Source of the DNA: Enterovibrio norvegicus DSM 15893
GTDB lineage: Bacteria; Pseudomonadota; Gammaproteobacteria; Enterobacterales; Vibrionaceae
Assembly (NCBI RefSeq): GCF_900115495.1
Contig: NZ_FOWR01000005.1
Coordinates: 62,001-126,000 of the forward strand
Direction: 5' to 3'
DNA length: 64,000 bases
Below are positions 48,537 to 57,862 of the stretch, piece by piece (within the stretch, counting starts at the first letter, position 1; each line of letters begins with the position of its first letter). Under the pieces are notes generated by a model that was not told the origin of the DNA, did no database searches, and saw only the letters and a program-made list of their open reading frames with translations. A program made the translations under genes and the position numbers.

Positions 48537-49610
48537 ATGATTAATAGTTATCTCTCCGGCGGTTTTCTACAACATGCGCTATATCCTCCTGGGAATTTTA
48601 TGCCTCAAGTATTTACCCTAGAAAATGGGGTAGAGGTGAAGCATCATGATGTTGGTGTTGTTGAAATCTCACCGCCGACCGCTACCAAAGACATTGTTAT
48701 CTCTTCGGGTATTCATGGTGACGAAACTGCGCCAATTGAATTGGTTGATGATTTAGTGAAAGAGATTGTAGAAGGGCGTTTTGTGCCGACTGAGCGCACG
48801 CTATTTATCATTGCACACCCCAAAGCAATTCATGCATACACGCGATTTATCGAAGAAAACCTGAATCGACTTTTTGCTGGTGAGAACGATCACCGAAACG
48901 AAGAGTGCGTACTGGCAAATAGGTTACAGTGTCACGTTAAAGAATTCTTTTCGCTCTCGGTAGACGGTGAAACGGAACATTCCAGAGAACGGTGGCACTT
49001 TGATTTGCACAGTGCCATTCGGGATTCTAAACATTACATGTTTGCTGTTATCCCAGCGTCAAGCCACGCCACGGACATCCGCCCGATGTCGTCGTTCTTA
49101 CAGTTCTCAGCAATGGATGCCATGCTGCTAAGCCGAACACCGTCTTCAACCTTTAGTTGGTGGACAGGGGAAACGTTTGGTGCATTGGCAGCAACGTTCG
49201 AGATGGGGCGTGTCGCGCCATTGTACAAAAATGACATGACAGAGTTTGAGCCGTTAAAAGCGGGTATCAAAGCATTGCTCAGCAACCAGACGCTCGATGA
49301 ATCAGCAAGTAATCAAACGTTTGATATTTACAAAGTCAGTCGAACCATCACCAAAACTGACGATGCTTTTACACTGGCGTTTAGCAACGAGGCGGCTAAC
49401 TTTACCTTTTTTAAGGAAGGCGAGACATTAGCGGAAGAAAATGGAAAGGAATATGTGTCTGAAGCAGGCGGAGAAGCCGTTGTGTTTCCCAATGCCAAGG
49501 TTGCTGTTGGGCAACGTGCATGCTTGCTTGTAAAGCCCTTTACTCCAGACCTATCACTGCCTCTTTACGTGAATGTAGAGCGCGATCCCGGGCCGATTGC
49601 GGCGAGTTAG
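48537..49610 (+). CDS. astE: Succinylglutamate desuccinylase
   Basis: 357 residues. M14-type zinc enzyme: Gly-Ile-His-Gly-Asp-Glu (zinc ligands His and Glu), Asn-Leu-Asn-Arg-Leu-Phe, Trp-His-Phe-Asp-Leu-His-Ser-Ala (third zinc ligand His) and Ala-Thr-Phe-Glu-Met-Gly (catalytic Glu). It releases succinate and glutamate at the end of the arginine succinyltransferase pathway. The other ast genes are not in this window. A Met 22 codons in (Met-Pro-Gln-Val-Phe) is an alternative start. Confidence 0.92.
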   Translation: MINSYLSGGFLQHALYPPGNFMPQVFTLENGVEVKHHDVGVVEISPPTATKDIVISSGIHGDETAPIELVDDLVKEIVEGRFVPTERTLFIIAHPKAIHAYTRFIEENLNRLFAGENDHRNEECVLANRLQCHVKEFFSLSVDGETEHSRERWHFDLHSAIRDSKHYMFAVIPASSHATDIRPMSSFLQFSAMDAMLLSRTPSSTFSWWTGETFGALAATFEMGRVAPLYKNDMTEFEPLKAGIKALLSNQTLDESASNQTFDIYKVSRTITKTDDAFTLAFSNEAANFTFFKEGETLAEENGKEYVSEAGGEAVVFPNAKVAVGQRACLLVKPFTPDLSLPLYVNVERDPGPIAAS

Positions 49611-49673
49611 CGCTTTTCATTTATGACTCTTCTCTGTATGGTTGGCGCCCATTGATGTTTAGATCGTAAAACC

Positions 49674-50660
49674 ATGCATTTACTTCAACTTGTTGAGCGT
49701 CGAACACGACGCTGGCACCTCTCTTTAGGCATAGCGTCCGCACTCATGGTTTTGTGCGCGATGTTGTCACTTTCTGCGGGGGAGATATGGATTACACCGT
49801 TCTTCTATGACTCCCCGTTAGAGCAACAATTGCTTATGGAGCTTCGTGTTCCTCGCGTTATTGCCGCCATTGTTATCGGTGCTTCTCTTGCTGTCTCGGG
49901 CGCTGTTCTCCAAGTGCTTCTTGGGAACCCTCTGGCAGAACCGGGTGTGCTTGGTATTTCTGGTGGAGCAAGTTTAGCGTTGGTGATTGTGCTTTTCCTA
50001 TTTCCATCCTTAGCAAGTCAATATGGATTGATGGCAGCCGCCATGTTCGGCGCGTTAGCGTTTACGGCCATATTGGTATGGCTTGCGCGAAAGCGAACCA
50101 TGTCGACGGCGAGATTACTTCTGATTGGCGTCGCGTTAGGCATCTTGTCTGGTGCGATTGTCACCTGGGCGTTTTACTTCAGCTCCGACTTAAACCTTCG
50201 TCAGCTTCTCTATTGGCTAATGGGAAGCCTTTCTGGTGTTCATTGGGCACAGCTAACATTGACTGTCTTGGTTGTTCCTGCCGTTTTGTGGCTGTGCACA
50301 CAAGGCAATAACCTTGATTTGATGATGCTAGGGGAAACACCGGCAAAACAACTTGGGTTGAATATCCAAAGGCTTCGCTGGCAACTGATCCTAACGGTAA
50401 GCGTCTTAGTGGGTGCGTCGGTTGCGATGGCGGGTGTGATTGGTTTTGTTGGGCTAGTGGTGCCACATTTTCTGCGTTTATGGTTAGGGACAGAAAACCG
50501 TTTTCTTCTTCCTTTATCAGCATTGGCTGGCGCATCACTCTTGCTTGTCGCTGACACCATTGGCCGTATGGCCATTGCAGAAGCAGAATTGCCTGTGGGC
50601 TCTGTAACAACAACGATTGGCGCACCACTGTTTATTTGGATGTTGTTGAGGCGCGTATGA
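49674..50660 (+). CDS. btuC: Vitamin B12 ABC permease
   Basis: 328 residues with about ten hydrophobic helices, FecCD/BtuC family: [20 protein letters not shown], and Gly-Phe-Val-Gly-Leu-Val-Val-Pro-His. Imports cobalamin with BtuD and periplasmic BtuF (not in the window). No cobalamin riboswitch precedes it. Its end overlaps btuD (ATGA). Confidence 0.93.
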   Translation: MHLLQLVERRTRRWHLSLGIASALMVLCAMLSLSAGEIWITPFFYDSPLEQQLLMELRVPRVIAAIVIGASLAVSGAVLQVLLGNPLAEPGVLGISGGASLALVIVLFLFPSLASQYGLMAAAMFGALAFTAILVWLARKRTMSTARLLLIGVALGILSGAIVTWAFYFSSDLNLRQLLYWLMGSLSGVHWAQLTLTVLVVPAVLWLCTQGNNLDLMMLGETPAKQLGLNIQRLRWQLILTVSVLVGASVAMAGVIGFVGLVVPHFLRLWLGTENRFLLPLSALAGASLLLVADTIGRMAIAEAELPVGSVTTTIGAPLFIWMLLRRV

Positions 50661-51412
50661 TCAAAGCTCAAAATATCGCGTTATCTACCCGATTATTGCC
50701 GCTTAACTTGAATGTCGAACCGGGGGAGATCGTGCATCTACTCGGCGCCAACGGAAGCGGAAAAAGTACCTTACTTGAGCTTCTGTCAGGATTGACCGAC
50801 GGGCAGGGAGATGTCTCCATAGACGGAAAGCACCTTGATGATATCGACAGCAAACACCTTGCAAGACAACGTGCCTATTTGAGTCAGCAGCAACGTCCTG
50901 CGTTTGCCATTGGTGTCTATCAATACTTGAGCTTAAGTTTGTCTGCACTAAATGGCACTGACCCGAAATTGCTAGAAAAAGCGGTCAGTGAAATCTGCTT
51001 ACTGTTAGGCATTGAAGACAAGTTAAATCGAGGTACGGATCAATTATCAGGCGGCGAGTGGCAACGCGTTCGACTTGCGGGTGTGTGTTTGCAGATTTGG
51101 CCTGACATTAATCCCGAAGGGCGATTGTTACTTCTTGATGAACCTGCGACGGCATTGGATATCGCTCAGCAAAGCGTGATGTACAAAATGGTGCGTCAGA
51201 TAGCCAAGAAGGGCATCGCGGTCGTCATGTCTAACCATGACATCAACAGAACGCTCTCGGATGCTGATCGCGTAGTGCTGCTGAAAAACGGGCATGTCGT
51301 CGCTCAAGGCAAACCAGAGAGTGTTATGGATGTGGAGACGTTAGAGCAAGTGTTCGGAACACGGCTAAAGCGCATTCACGTCGATGGGCAGATGTTGATG
51401 CTGAGCCAATAG
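50657..51412 (+). CDS. btuD: Vitamin B12 ABC ATPase
   Basis: 251 residues from the ATG at 50657, which overlaps the btuC stop. Walker A Gly-Ala-Asn-Gly-Ser-Gly-Lys-Ser-Thr, signature Leu-Ser-Gly-Gly-Glu-Trp-Gln-Arg, Walker B Leu-Leu-Leu-Leu-Asp-Glu-Pro and switch His in Met-Ser-Asn-His-Asp. The Gly-Gly-Glu-Trp-Gln-Arg form of the signature is characteristic of BtuD. Confidence 0.93.
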   Translation: MIKAQNIALSTRLLPLNLNVEPGEIVHLLGANGSGKSTLLELLSGLTDGQGDVSIDGKHLDDIDSKHLARQRAYLSQQQRPAFAIGVYQYLSLSLSALNGTDPKLLEKAVSEICLLLGIEDKLNRGTDQLSGGEWQRVRLAGVCLQIWPDINPEGRLLLLDEPATALDIAQQSVMYKMVRQIAKKGIAVVMSNHDINRTLSDADRVVLLKNGHVVAQGKPESVMDVETLEQVFGTRLKRIHVDGQMLMLSQ

Positions 51413-51413
51413 T

Positions 51414-51441
51414 AAAAAGACTTGCTTCGGCAAGTCTTTTT
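51414..51441 (+). terminator. btuCD terminator
   Basis: 12-bp stem aaaaagacttgc / gcaagtcttttt with a ttcg loop. Confidence 0.92.
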
Positions 51442-51465
51442 GTTTGGTATCACTGGCAGCCAAGC

Positions 51466-51565
51466 TCGCGCTACTTATGTCGCGCTACTTATGTCGCGCT
51501 ACTTATGTCGCGCTACTTATGTCGCGCTACTTAGGTTTGTACTACTTAGGTTTGTACTACTTAGG
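51466..51565. repeat. 14/15-bp tandem repeat overlapping a gene end
   Basis: Four perfect copies of tcgcgctacttatg (51466-51521), a fifth ending in agg (51522-51535), then two copies of the 15-bp variant tttgtactacttagg (51536-51565). The last copy contains the stop codon of the minus-strand TerB-like gene, so the array looks like repeated duplication of that gene's end and its downstream flank. Confidence 0.9.
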
Positions 51566-52006
51566 TTGCGCGTCCAATTTAGCTTTAATAAACAGCGGGT
51601 GATCCACGTATAGAAGCTCTGCAGTTTTACGGATCACGGATTCTTCCAACGGGTCCAGCCTGCCATCTGCGTAGGCAACCTCCCACATCGCTTTAATCAA
51701 TTCGAAGCGTTGCTCAGGCTCAAGCTGACGCAATTTATCTGTGTAGTCGTAAAGAGACACTGATTGCGCTGATTCCCCCTGTGCTTGATCGACAAGGCTC
51801 TTGGCTTTTTCATCATCAATGTCGAGTAACACGCTCAGCATCCGTGTTTTCGCGACTTCTTCTCGTGCGTCAAGTTCATGATCTGCGCCCGCCACTTCAC
51901 ACAGCAACCCAGCCATCGCACGTTGATAAAGGTGCTCATTAGACGTTGCACTTCCGCCTTCATCGGCAAAAACTTCTCTAAGAATGGATGACAGTTTTGA
52001 AAACAT
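51557..52006 (-). CDS. TerB-like (tellurite resistance TerB family) protein
   Basis: 149 residues from the ATG at 52006 (Shine-Dalgarno ggga). All-helical protein with the TerB/DjlA-type pattern: Leu-Leu-Cys-Glu-Val-Ala-Gly-Ala-Asp-His-Glu-Leu-Asp near residue 40 and Met-Trp-Glu-Val-Ala-Tyr-Ala-Asp-Gly-Arg-Leu-Asp near residue 110, two acidic metal-binding-like helices. Related chromosomal proteins have no known function; tellurite resistance is only a family name here. Its stop lies in a tandem repeat. Confidence 0.8.
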   Translation of the reverse strand: MFSKLSSILREVFADEGGSATSNEHLYQRAMAGLLCEVAGADHELDAREEVAKTRMLSVLLDIDDEKAKSLVDQAQGESAQSVSLYDYTDKLRQLEPEQRFELIKAMWEVAYADGRLDPLEESVIRKTAELLYVDHPLFIKAKLDAQPK

Positions 52007-52111
52007 GTTTATTTCCCATTTCAATTCGTATGACTGACTCGCCTTATTGCAGCCTAGCATTTCTTATTTAAGAGTGGCTAACATCAGGAAAAGTTTCATG
52101 ATCCGCAGATA

Positions 52112-52141
52112 AGAAAAAGCCAAACCCTTGAAGGTCTGGCT
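52112..52141 (-). terminator. Terminator of the VF530 gene
   Basis: On the minus strand, agccagacc pairs imperfectly with gggtttggct around a 5-nt loop and runs into tttttctt; 43 bases after the gene's stop. Confidence 0.75.
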
Positions 52142-52183
52142 GTATACGCTTTTTGCTTTGGCGCTTAACGCGATATGTATGAA

Positions 52184-52594
52184 TCAGCGTCGGTTAAAGC
52201 GTCCGCGTGAAGAGCGCGCTTTGTGTGCGGATGCTGCTTTTGCTTGTGAAAGCAAAATAGATTCAACCGTTAACTCCATTGGCTCACGGGGTTCAACGCC
52301 GTGTGCAAAGGTACGGGTACGCGGCGGCATTAAAAACTCAGCTTCGCTTGCTTTTGGCATACGCTTGAAGCGGTACAAATAAAAGTTTTCCAACTTCTCA
52401 CGTGCCCACTCGGTTTTCTTCAAATACTTCACACTACTCGCAATCGTTGGTTTCGTACTGAAGCAGTTAAAGCGCATTGCTGTATCAAGAATTTCCCAAC
52501 CGTAATGGTCGACCAACTGGTTCAACATATCTTCAAGCTTGAGGCCATGAAGCGGGTTGTTTTGTTGCAGTTCAATGCGTTCTTGTTCTGTCAT
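52184..52594 (-). CDS. VF530 family (DUF2132) DNA-binding-like protein
   Basis: 136 residues from the ATG at 52594 (ggag ribosome-binding site); a GTG five codons earlier is also in frame. The conserved core is Asn-Pro-Leu-His-Gly-Leu-Lys-Leu-Glu with Tyr-Gly-Trp-Glu-Ile-Leu and Cys-Phe...Lys-Pro-Thr-Ile-Ala-Ser-Ser-Val-Lys-Tyr-Leu-Lys-Lys-Thr. Family members are about 75 residues, so the basic Ala/Ser/Arg-rich tail (about 85-136) is an extension. Function unknown. Confidence 0.83.
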   Translation of the reverse strand: MTEQERIELQQNNPLHGLKLEDMLNQLVDHYGWEILDTAMRFNCFSTKPTIASSVKYLKKTEWAREKLENFYLYRFKRMPKASEAEFLMPPRTRTFAHGVEPREPMELTVESILLSQAKAASAHKARSSRGRFNRR

Positions 52595-52702
52595 GAAGAG
52601 TGTCTCCACTGGTTGCCGCGAACAACGCTTGTTCGCGACGTCTTGATTGTTCTAGCGACCGTCTAAGCAGTCTACTTCTTTTCTTGTTTAGCGTGACGTT
52701 TA

Positions 52703-54307
52703 TTATGCAACGTTCAACACTTTACGTTGATGCGCAAGATATTCATCAAACGTACCTTGGAAGCTCACCAAGGTTTTATCTTTAACATCAATGATTGATG
52801 TGGCAAGTGACGATACGAATTCGCGGTCATGGCTAACAAAAATCAGCGTGCCGGTGTACGTTTTCAGGGCATTGTTTAATGCTTCGATCGCTTCCATGTC
52901 CATGTGGTTCGTAGGTTCGTCCATCACCAACACGTTGATGTCTTGCATCATCAATTTACCGAACAATAGGCGGTTCTTTTCACCACCTGAACAGTTCTTG
53001 GCTTTCTTATTGACGTCATCAGCTGTAAACAACAAACGGCCTAAAATGCCACGAACCATCAAATCATCGTGCTTGGTGGTACGCCACTGCGAAATCCAAT
53101 CAAAGATGGTCATGTCGTTGTCGAAGTCTGCCGTGCTATCTTGTGGGCAGTAACCGATAGATGCGTTTTCAGACCACTTAACAACGCCTTCTTTTTGTTC
53201 TAGCTCGTTCACCAAGCAACGAAGCAGGGTGGTTTTACCCACACCGTTTTCACCAATGACGGCTAAGCGAGACCCTGCTTCTAGTAATAGGTTACCACCT
53301 TCAAACAAAAGCTCGTTTTCAAATGCGTGTCCAAGGTTTTGCAGTTCAAGTGCTTGGCGGTGAAGTTTCTTACCTTCGCCAAAATCAATGGAAGGGCTCA
53401 TACGGCTTGAAGATTTCACTTCATCCAGTTTGATTTTATCCATCTTCTTAGCGCGTGAACTTGCTTGTTTTGCTTTTGATGCGTTGGCACCAAAGCGGTT
53501 AACGAAGTCTTGCAGTTCACTAATTTCTGCGGCTTTCTTTGCGTTACCAGAAAGCAACTGTTCTCGGATTAGCGAAGAGGCTTCCAAGAAATATTCATAG
53601 TTACCCGGGTAGATACGCAATTCACCGTAATCGATATCTGCCATGTGGGTACACACTGAATTGAGGAAGTGACGGTCATGCGAAATGATGATCATCGTGC
53701 ACTTACGTTGGTTCAATTCTTCAGCTAGCCAGCTTATGGTATGAATATCCAAGTTGTTGGTAGGTTCATCCAGCAACAAAATATCAGGGTTAGCAAACAG
53801 GGCTTGCGCCAAAAGAACTCGCAATTTCCAACCCGGCGCAACGTGCTGCATGAGGCCAAAATGAAGATCTTCTTCAATCCCTGCTTTCAGTAAGATGTCG
53901 CCGGCACGGCTTTCCGCTGTATAACCGTCCATTTCAGCGAACTCGCTTTCGAGTTCAGCGACTTTCATACCATCTTCTTCGCTCATTTCAGGCAACGAAT
54001 AGATGCGCTCACGCTCTTGTTTGATTTCCCACAATTTGCGATCGCCCATGATCACCACATCGATAACATTGTGTTGTTCAAAAGCAAACTGATCTTGGCT
54101 CAATACCCCAAGCTTGTGTCCAGGCGTGATGGAGACATTGCCTGAGCTTGGCGAAAGTGCACCGCTAAGAATCTTCATGAAGGTTGATTTACCACAACCA
54201 TTCGCCCCAATGAGGCCGTAACGATTACCGTTACCGAATTTTGCAGAAATGTTTTCAAATAAAGGTTCGGCACCAAACTGCATGGTGATGTTAGCGGTAG
54301 ATATCAA
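52703..54307 (-). CDS. ybiT: ABC-F family ATPase YbiT
   Basis: 534 residues with two ABC domains: Walker A Gly-Ala-Asn-Gly-Cys-Gly-Lys-Ser-Thr and Gly-Glu-Asn-Gly-Val-Gly-Lys-Thr-Thr, Walker B Leu-Leu-Leu-Asp-Glu-Pro-Thr-Asn-Asn and Val-Met-Asp-Glu-Pro-Thr-Asn-His, joined by a charged linker. No membrane segments. ABC-F proteins bind the ribosome's E site and modulate translation. Length and sequence fit YbiT. Confidence 0.92.
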   Translation of the reverse strand: MISTANITMQFGAEPLFENISAKFGNGNRYGLIGANGCGKSTFMKILSGALSPSSGNVSITPGHKLGVLSQDQFAFEQHNVIDVVIMGDRKLWEIKQERERIYSLPEMSEEDGMKVAELESEFAEMDGYTAESRAGDILLKAGIEEDLHFGLMQHVAPGWKLRVLLAQALFANPDILLLDEPTNNLDIHTISWLAEELNQRKCTMIIISHDRHFLNSVCTHMADIDYGELRIYPGNYEYFLEASSLIREQLLSGNAKKAAEISELQDFVNRFGANASKAKQASSRAKKMDKIKLDEVKSSSRMSPSIDFGEGKKLHRQALELQNLGHAFENELLFEGGNLLLEAGSRLAVIGENGVGKTTLLRCLVNELEQKEGVVKWSENASIGYCPQDSTADFDNDMTIFDWISQWRTTKHDDLMVRGILGRLLFTADDVNKKAKNCSGGEKNRLLFGKLMMQDINVLVMDEPTNHMDMEAIEALNNALKTYTGTLIFVSHDREFVSSLATSIIDVKDKTLVSFQGTFDEYLAHQRKVLNVA

Positions 54308-54472
54308 AGAAGTATTCCTAGTTTTTAATGGTTGACGAATCCGGAGGTCGGAAAGATCAACCAGCAGAAAATAAAGATGTATAGATAGGCCGCGGATTAT
54401 ACAGATTAATTTAACAAACGACAGATATGAGACCTAAATCACGTTAGAAATCTGCATCTCAATGCTAATGAA

Positions 54473-54739
54473 GTGATTTGTGTGGCTGAGGGGAGCGATG
54501 TTTGGATGCTTGATTTTTCAAATGCCAAAAACCCGTATGTTATGCGCGTAACTCACGGAGCAAAAAGGCGTTATGTCAGTGATGTTGAAAATGACGTGGC
54601 GCACTGTAAACGAATTGAGATTAAGACCAATCAATTGCTTGGTTTTCTAGTTATCGTTTGTAGGAAAGCAGAACAGAGCAGGGTGGAGGTAGTTTGGTGT
54701 ATCGATGGTGAATACACCATGATTAAAATGATGAGGTAA
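54473..54739 (+). CDS. Small hypothetical protein, faintly DUF1883-like
   Basis: 88 residues from a GTG at 54473; the frame is open back to 54431 without a better start. The segment Asp-Val-Trp-Met-Leu-Asp-Phe-Ser-Asn-Ala-Lys-Asn and a later Leu-Val-Ile-Val...Arg-Val-Glu-Val strand remind me of the DUF1883 pattern, but the Gly-rich centre of that family is missing. No clear ribosome-binding site. It may be a decayed gene. The rest of 54308-54966 holds no other gene. Confidence 0.35.
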   Translation: MICVAEGSDVWMLDFSNAKNPYVMRVTHGAKRRYVSDVENDVAHCKRIEIKTNQLLGFLVIVCRKAEQSRVEVVWCIDGEYTMIKMMR

Positions 54740-54966
54740 TTTCCATCGGTTTATTTTTCAACGCTAACTGTCTGAAATAAAGCCAGAGATATGTAGTTGG
54801 TATTGTCTTAAATAAACGTGTTTAAGACAATGTAACGTATCCAATATGGGTTGGAAATGGGCCAGAATCGATGCCTTAATTTCTTCTATCTTGTGTCATT
54901 TTAGCTAACTTTACATTTTGAAACATTGTTGCAACACTTTGATGACTGAAGTGAGAAGTGGCTTAA

Positions 54967-56028
54967 ATGAACGCATATTATTCAACATTAAGTGGTTGGA
55001 TTATTCCGGTTACGCGGGCAATGAAATCGTTAGATATCGATCCGATAGAAACCTTGGTTAAGTTCGGTATCGACCCTGCTGAAGTGAATGATCCAGAAGG
55101 AAGAATTTGTGTGGAGAGCTTGGGAAACCTGTTCTCTTATTGCAATAAACGCGTGGGGCATCGACAGTTCAACATCGAAGTGGCACGTAACTTCCACCCT
55201 TCAGCCTTGCATGCTCTGGGCTATACAGTGCAATCCGCTTATAGCTTAAAAGAAGCACTAGAGCGTGTATCGCAATACAAACGGGTTGTTTCAAATTGTA
55301 GCAACATGCTGACCTATGAATCTGGGAATGAGCTTATTGTTGAGCTTGATGTATATCGCTACACAGACAGCGGGCGCTTCGTGCTTTCTTCTGATTTGAT
55401 TGAGTCATTTTTAGCCACGCTGGTGCAATTATCCAGGGAGTTAGTGGGTGGTGATTTGAACCCGATCCGCATCCAGCTTACATACGAAGAATTGGCAGAC
55501 TGTCCAGATGTTGACGCGCACTTTCAATGTCCGGTGGAGTTTGGTTGCGAGCGCAATGTCGTGGTATTGGAGCTTGATCAAGCTAACGAGCGTGCCTTCG
55601 GCAACAACCCCATTATCAACCAAGCACATCTTGAAATTCTTGATCAATTTATGACGCGGGTAGATAAAACAAACCTGACCTATTTGATTGAAAACAAGAT
55701 ATTGGAGGAGCTGCCATTAGGCGCGCCGTCACAGGCGGTTGTTGCTAAGCACCTTGGGTTGAGTTTGCGAAACCTACAACGAAAGCTTGCGGAACAGGGC
55801 ACGTGTTACAAAGATATCCTCGATTGCACGCGTAAACGTTTGACCTTAAGTTACATAAGACAACCGCACATGAGCATCAGTGAAATAGGCTATTTGGTCG
55901 GCTTTTCAAACGTTGCAAATTTCAACCGCGCCTTTCGTCGCTGGGAAAACTGCGCTCCCGGCGAATATCGTCAAAATTACCTCACCGGAAATGCGTTAGT
56001 GGAGCATCTTCATCCGAAAGTAAGTTGA
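54967..56028 (+). CDS. AraC-family transcriptional regulator
   Basis: 353 residues: an N-terminal ligand domain of the Arabinose_bd (OruR/ArgR-like) type and a C-terminal double HTH (about 255-340) with Leu-Ser-Leu-Arg-Asn-Leu-Gln-Arg-Lys-Leu and Ser-Ile-Ser-Glu-Ile-Gly-Tyr-Leu-Val-Gly-Phe-Ser. It lies just upstream of the aldehyde dehydrogenase and acyl-CoA ligase genes in the same direction, so it probably controls them. Its inducer is unknown, plausibly a fatty acid or fatty aldehyde. Confidence 0.88.
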   Translation: MNAYYSTLSGWIIPVTRAMKSLDIDPIETLVKFGIDPAEVNDPEGRICVESLGNLFSYCNKRVGHRQFNIEVARNFHPSALHALGYTVQSAYSLKEALERVSQYKRVVSNCSNMLTYESGNELIVELDVYRYTDSGRFVLSSDLIESFLATLVQLSRELVGGDLNPIRIQLTYEELADCPDVDAHFQCPVEFGCERNVVVLELDQANERAFGNNPIINQAHLEILDQFMTRVDKTNLTYLIENKILEELPLGAPSQAVVAKHLGLSLRNLQRKLAEQGTCYKDILDCTRKRLTLSYIRQPHMSISEIGYLVGFSNVANFNRAFRRWENCAPGEYRQNYLTGNALVEHLHPKVS

Positions 56029-56281
56029 TCTTTGCTTTCTCTCCAGCCGTGGTTTCCAAAAAATTAAATCTCCCATTCTGGCTTGTAAACACGCTATTCA
56101 GTGGCGGTTTACAGCCTCTTTCTTGTGTGTTTTTTTCCGCTGTTTACTTGAAAGATAAGCCTTTGGCATAAATTAACAATCCGGTTCCCCCAGTTTCCCT
56201 CATAGTGGCATGTAGACCGACACAAAGGTTGTCCACCAAAACCTTGATGGTATATGCACGACACCAATGAGAGGAAATTCA

Positions 56282-57739
56282 ATGACGAATGTAGAGCAAA
56301 TCTCGGCGCAAGCCTACTCGAAGCAGATAACCAGCGATTTCCTCGTCGATATGCAACGACTGTTTGATGGGCAAAAGCTGGCGTTTGAAGATGATAAATT
56401 CCCAAGTCATGAGCGTCGAGTCCGCGACCTGAAGGCGTTGAAACATGCCATTCTCGTCAACAAAGGTGCATTGCTTGATGCGCTTGAAAAGGATTTTCAA
56501 TACCGCAGTCATGATGAAAGCATCTTGGGTGACATCTTTTCCTCTTTGTCTTCCATTGATTACGCCATCAAGCATCTTTCCAACTGGATGAAGCCGCAAA
56601 AAAGAGCCGTGGGCATCGTCTTTCAACCTGCGCATGCAAAGGTTATGTATCAACCTAGAGGTGTAGTGGGCGTGATAGCGCCATGGAACTACCCAGTATT
56701 CCTTACCGTTGGTCCGCTTGTGGCGGCGTTATCTGCAGGTAATCGCGTAATGATTAAAACGTCTGAATTTACGCCCAACACCAATGCCATTCTCTCGAAC
56801 ATGTTATCGAGTATTTTTGACCGCTCAAAAGTATGTGTGATCGAAGGAGAAGCCGATGTTGCACGGGCTTTCTCGTCTCTGAAATTTGATCACTTGCTGT
56901 TTACGGGGTCAACGGAGGTTGGAAGGCATGTGATGAAGGCGGCAGCCGAAAACTTGGTGCCAGTCACGCTTGAGTTAGGGGGGAAGTCGCCTGTCATTAT
57001 CGACGACAATATTGACCTCGACGAAGCGGTAAAACGCTTTATTTATGGGAAGACGATGAATGCAGGGCAGACCTGTGTGTCTCCGGACTATGTGTACTGT
57101 CCGAAAAACCGTGTCAGTGAATTGAAAAGAGCCATACAGGTTCGCTATCAATCCATGTATCCCGTTGAAGAAGGGGTCGCACGTCGTACGAGAGTGATTA
57201 ATGCCAAACAGTATCAACGTCTTTTGGGTTACTTGGACGATGCAAAACAGCGCGGGGCTGAAGTCATACCGCTCGGGGAAGTCTCAGAAAACCCAGAAGT
57301 TTGTTATATGCCACTGACGGTGGTGTTAGGTGCTGACCGCGACATGAAAGTCATGCAGGAAGAGATTTTTGGCCCCATTCTGCCCATTGTCGGGTACACA
57401 ACGTTAGAAGGTGTCATTGCTGACATCAACGATAACCCTCGTCCTTTGGCTCTATACATCCAGAGTTTTGATAAAGCCTTTCAGCAAACCTTGTTGAATA
57501 ACACACATGCAGGGGGGGTATGTATCAATGATGCTGCATTTCATGTCGTTGTTGATGATCTACCTTTTGGAGGGGTTGGCGCGTCGGGAATCGGGAGCTA
57601 TCACGGGATTGAAGGCTTTAGAACCTTCTCCCATGCTAAATCAGTGCTGAGTCGCGGTCGGCTTTTTTTCAGTGACATGCTGTTTCCCCCTTATGGTCGC
57701 AAAATACATGCGCTTTTTTATCGGTTTTTTGTTCGATAA
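56282..57739 (+). CDS. Coniferyl-aldehyde-dehydrogenase-type ALDH
   Basis: 485 residues from the ATG at 56282 (gagga ribosome-binding site). Class-3-like aldehyde dehydrogenase with Pro-Arg-Gly-Val-Val-Gly-Val-Ile-Ala-Pro-Trp-Asn-Tyr-Pro, catalytic Glu in Leu-Glu-Leu-Gly-Gly-Lys-Ser-Pro and catalytic Cys in Ala-Gly-Gln-Thr-Cys-Val. The sequence resembles enzymes annotated as coniferyl aldehyde dehydrogenase (CalB), but the C-terminal hydrophobic/basic tail and the fatty-acid neighbours fit oxidation of long-chain aldehydes better. Confidence 0.85.
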   Translation: MTNVEQISAQAYSKQITSDFLVDMQRLFDGQKLAFEDDKFPSHERRVRDLKALKHAILVNKGALLDALEKDFQYRSHDESILGDIFSSLSSIDYAIKHLSNWMKPQKRAVGIVFQPAHAKVMYQPRGVVGVIAPWNYPVFLTVGPLVAALSAGNRVMIKTSEFTPNTNAILSNMLSSIFDRSKVCVIEGEADVARAFSSLKFDHLLFTGSTEVGRHVMKAAAENLVPVTLELGGKSPVIIDDNIDLDEAVKRFIYGKTMNAGQTCVSPDYVYCPKNRVSELKRAIQVRYQSMYPVEEGVARRTRVINAKQYQRLLGYLDDAKQRGAEVIPLGEVSENPEVCYMPLTVVLGADRDMKVMQEEIFGPILPIVGYTTLEGVIADINDNPRPLALYIQSFDKAFQQTLLNNTHAGGVCINDAAFHVVVDDLPFGGVGASGIGSYHGIEGFRTFSHAKSVLSRGRLFFSDMLFPPYGRKIHALFYRFFVR

Positions 57740-57862
57740 ACACGAGGTGATGACACATGCACAATTGCATCGCCCAAGTAACAACAGGGCCTCCCCTCGA
57801 TATTCTGTATCACCTAGCAATCTTCGAGAGATCAGAAACTAAAACGTTAAAAGGAGATCCAC

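Noticed and set aside
49611..49673. Cobalamin riboswitch before btuC
   Set aside because: The gap is only 63 bases and has no B12-box; too short for the element.
51422..51613. Hydrophobic plus-strand frame after btuD
   Set aside because: It starts inside the btuD terminator and is made of the 14/15-bp repeat.
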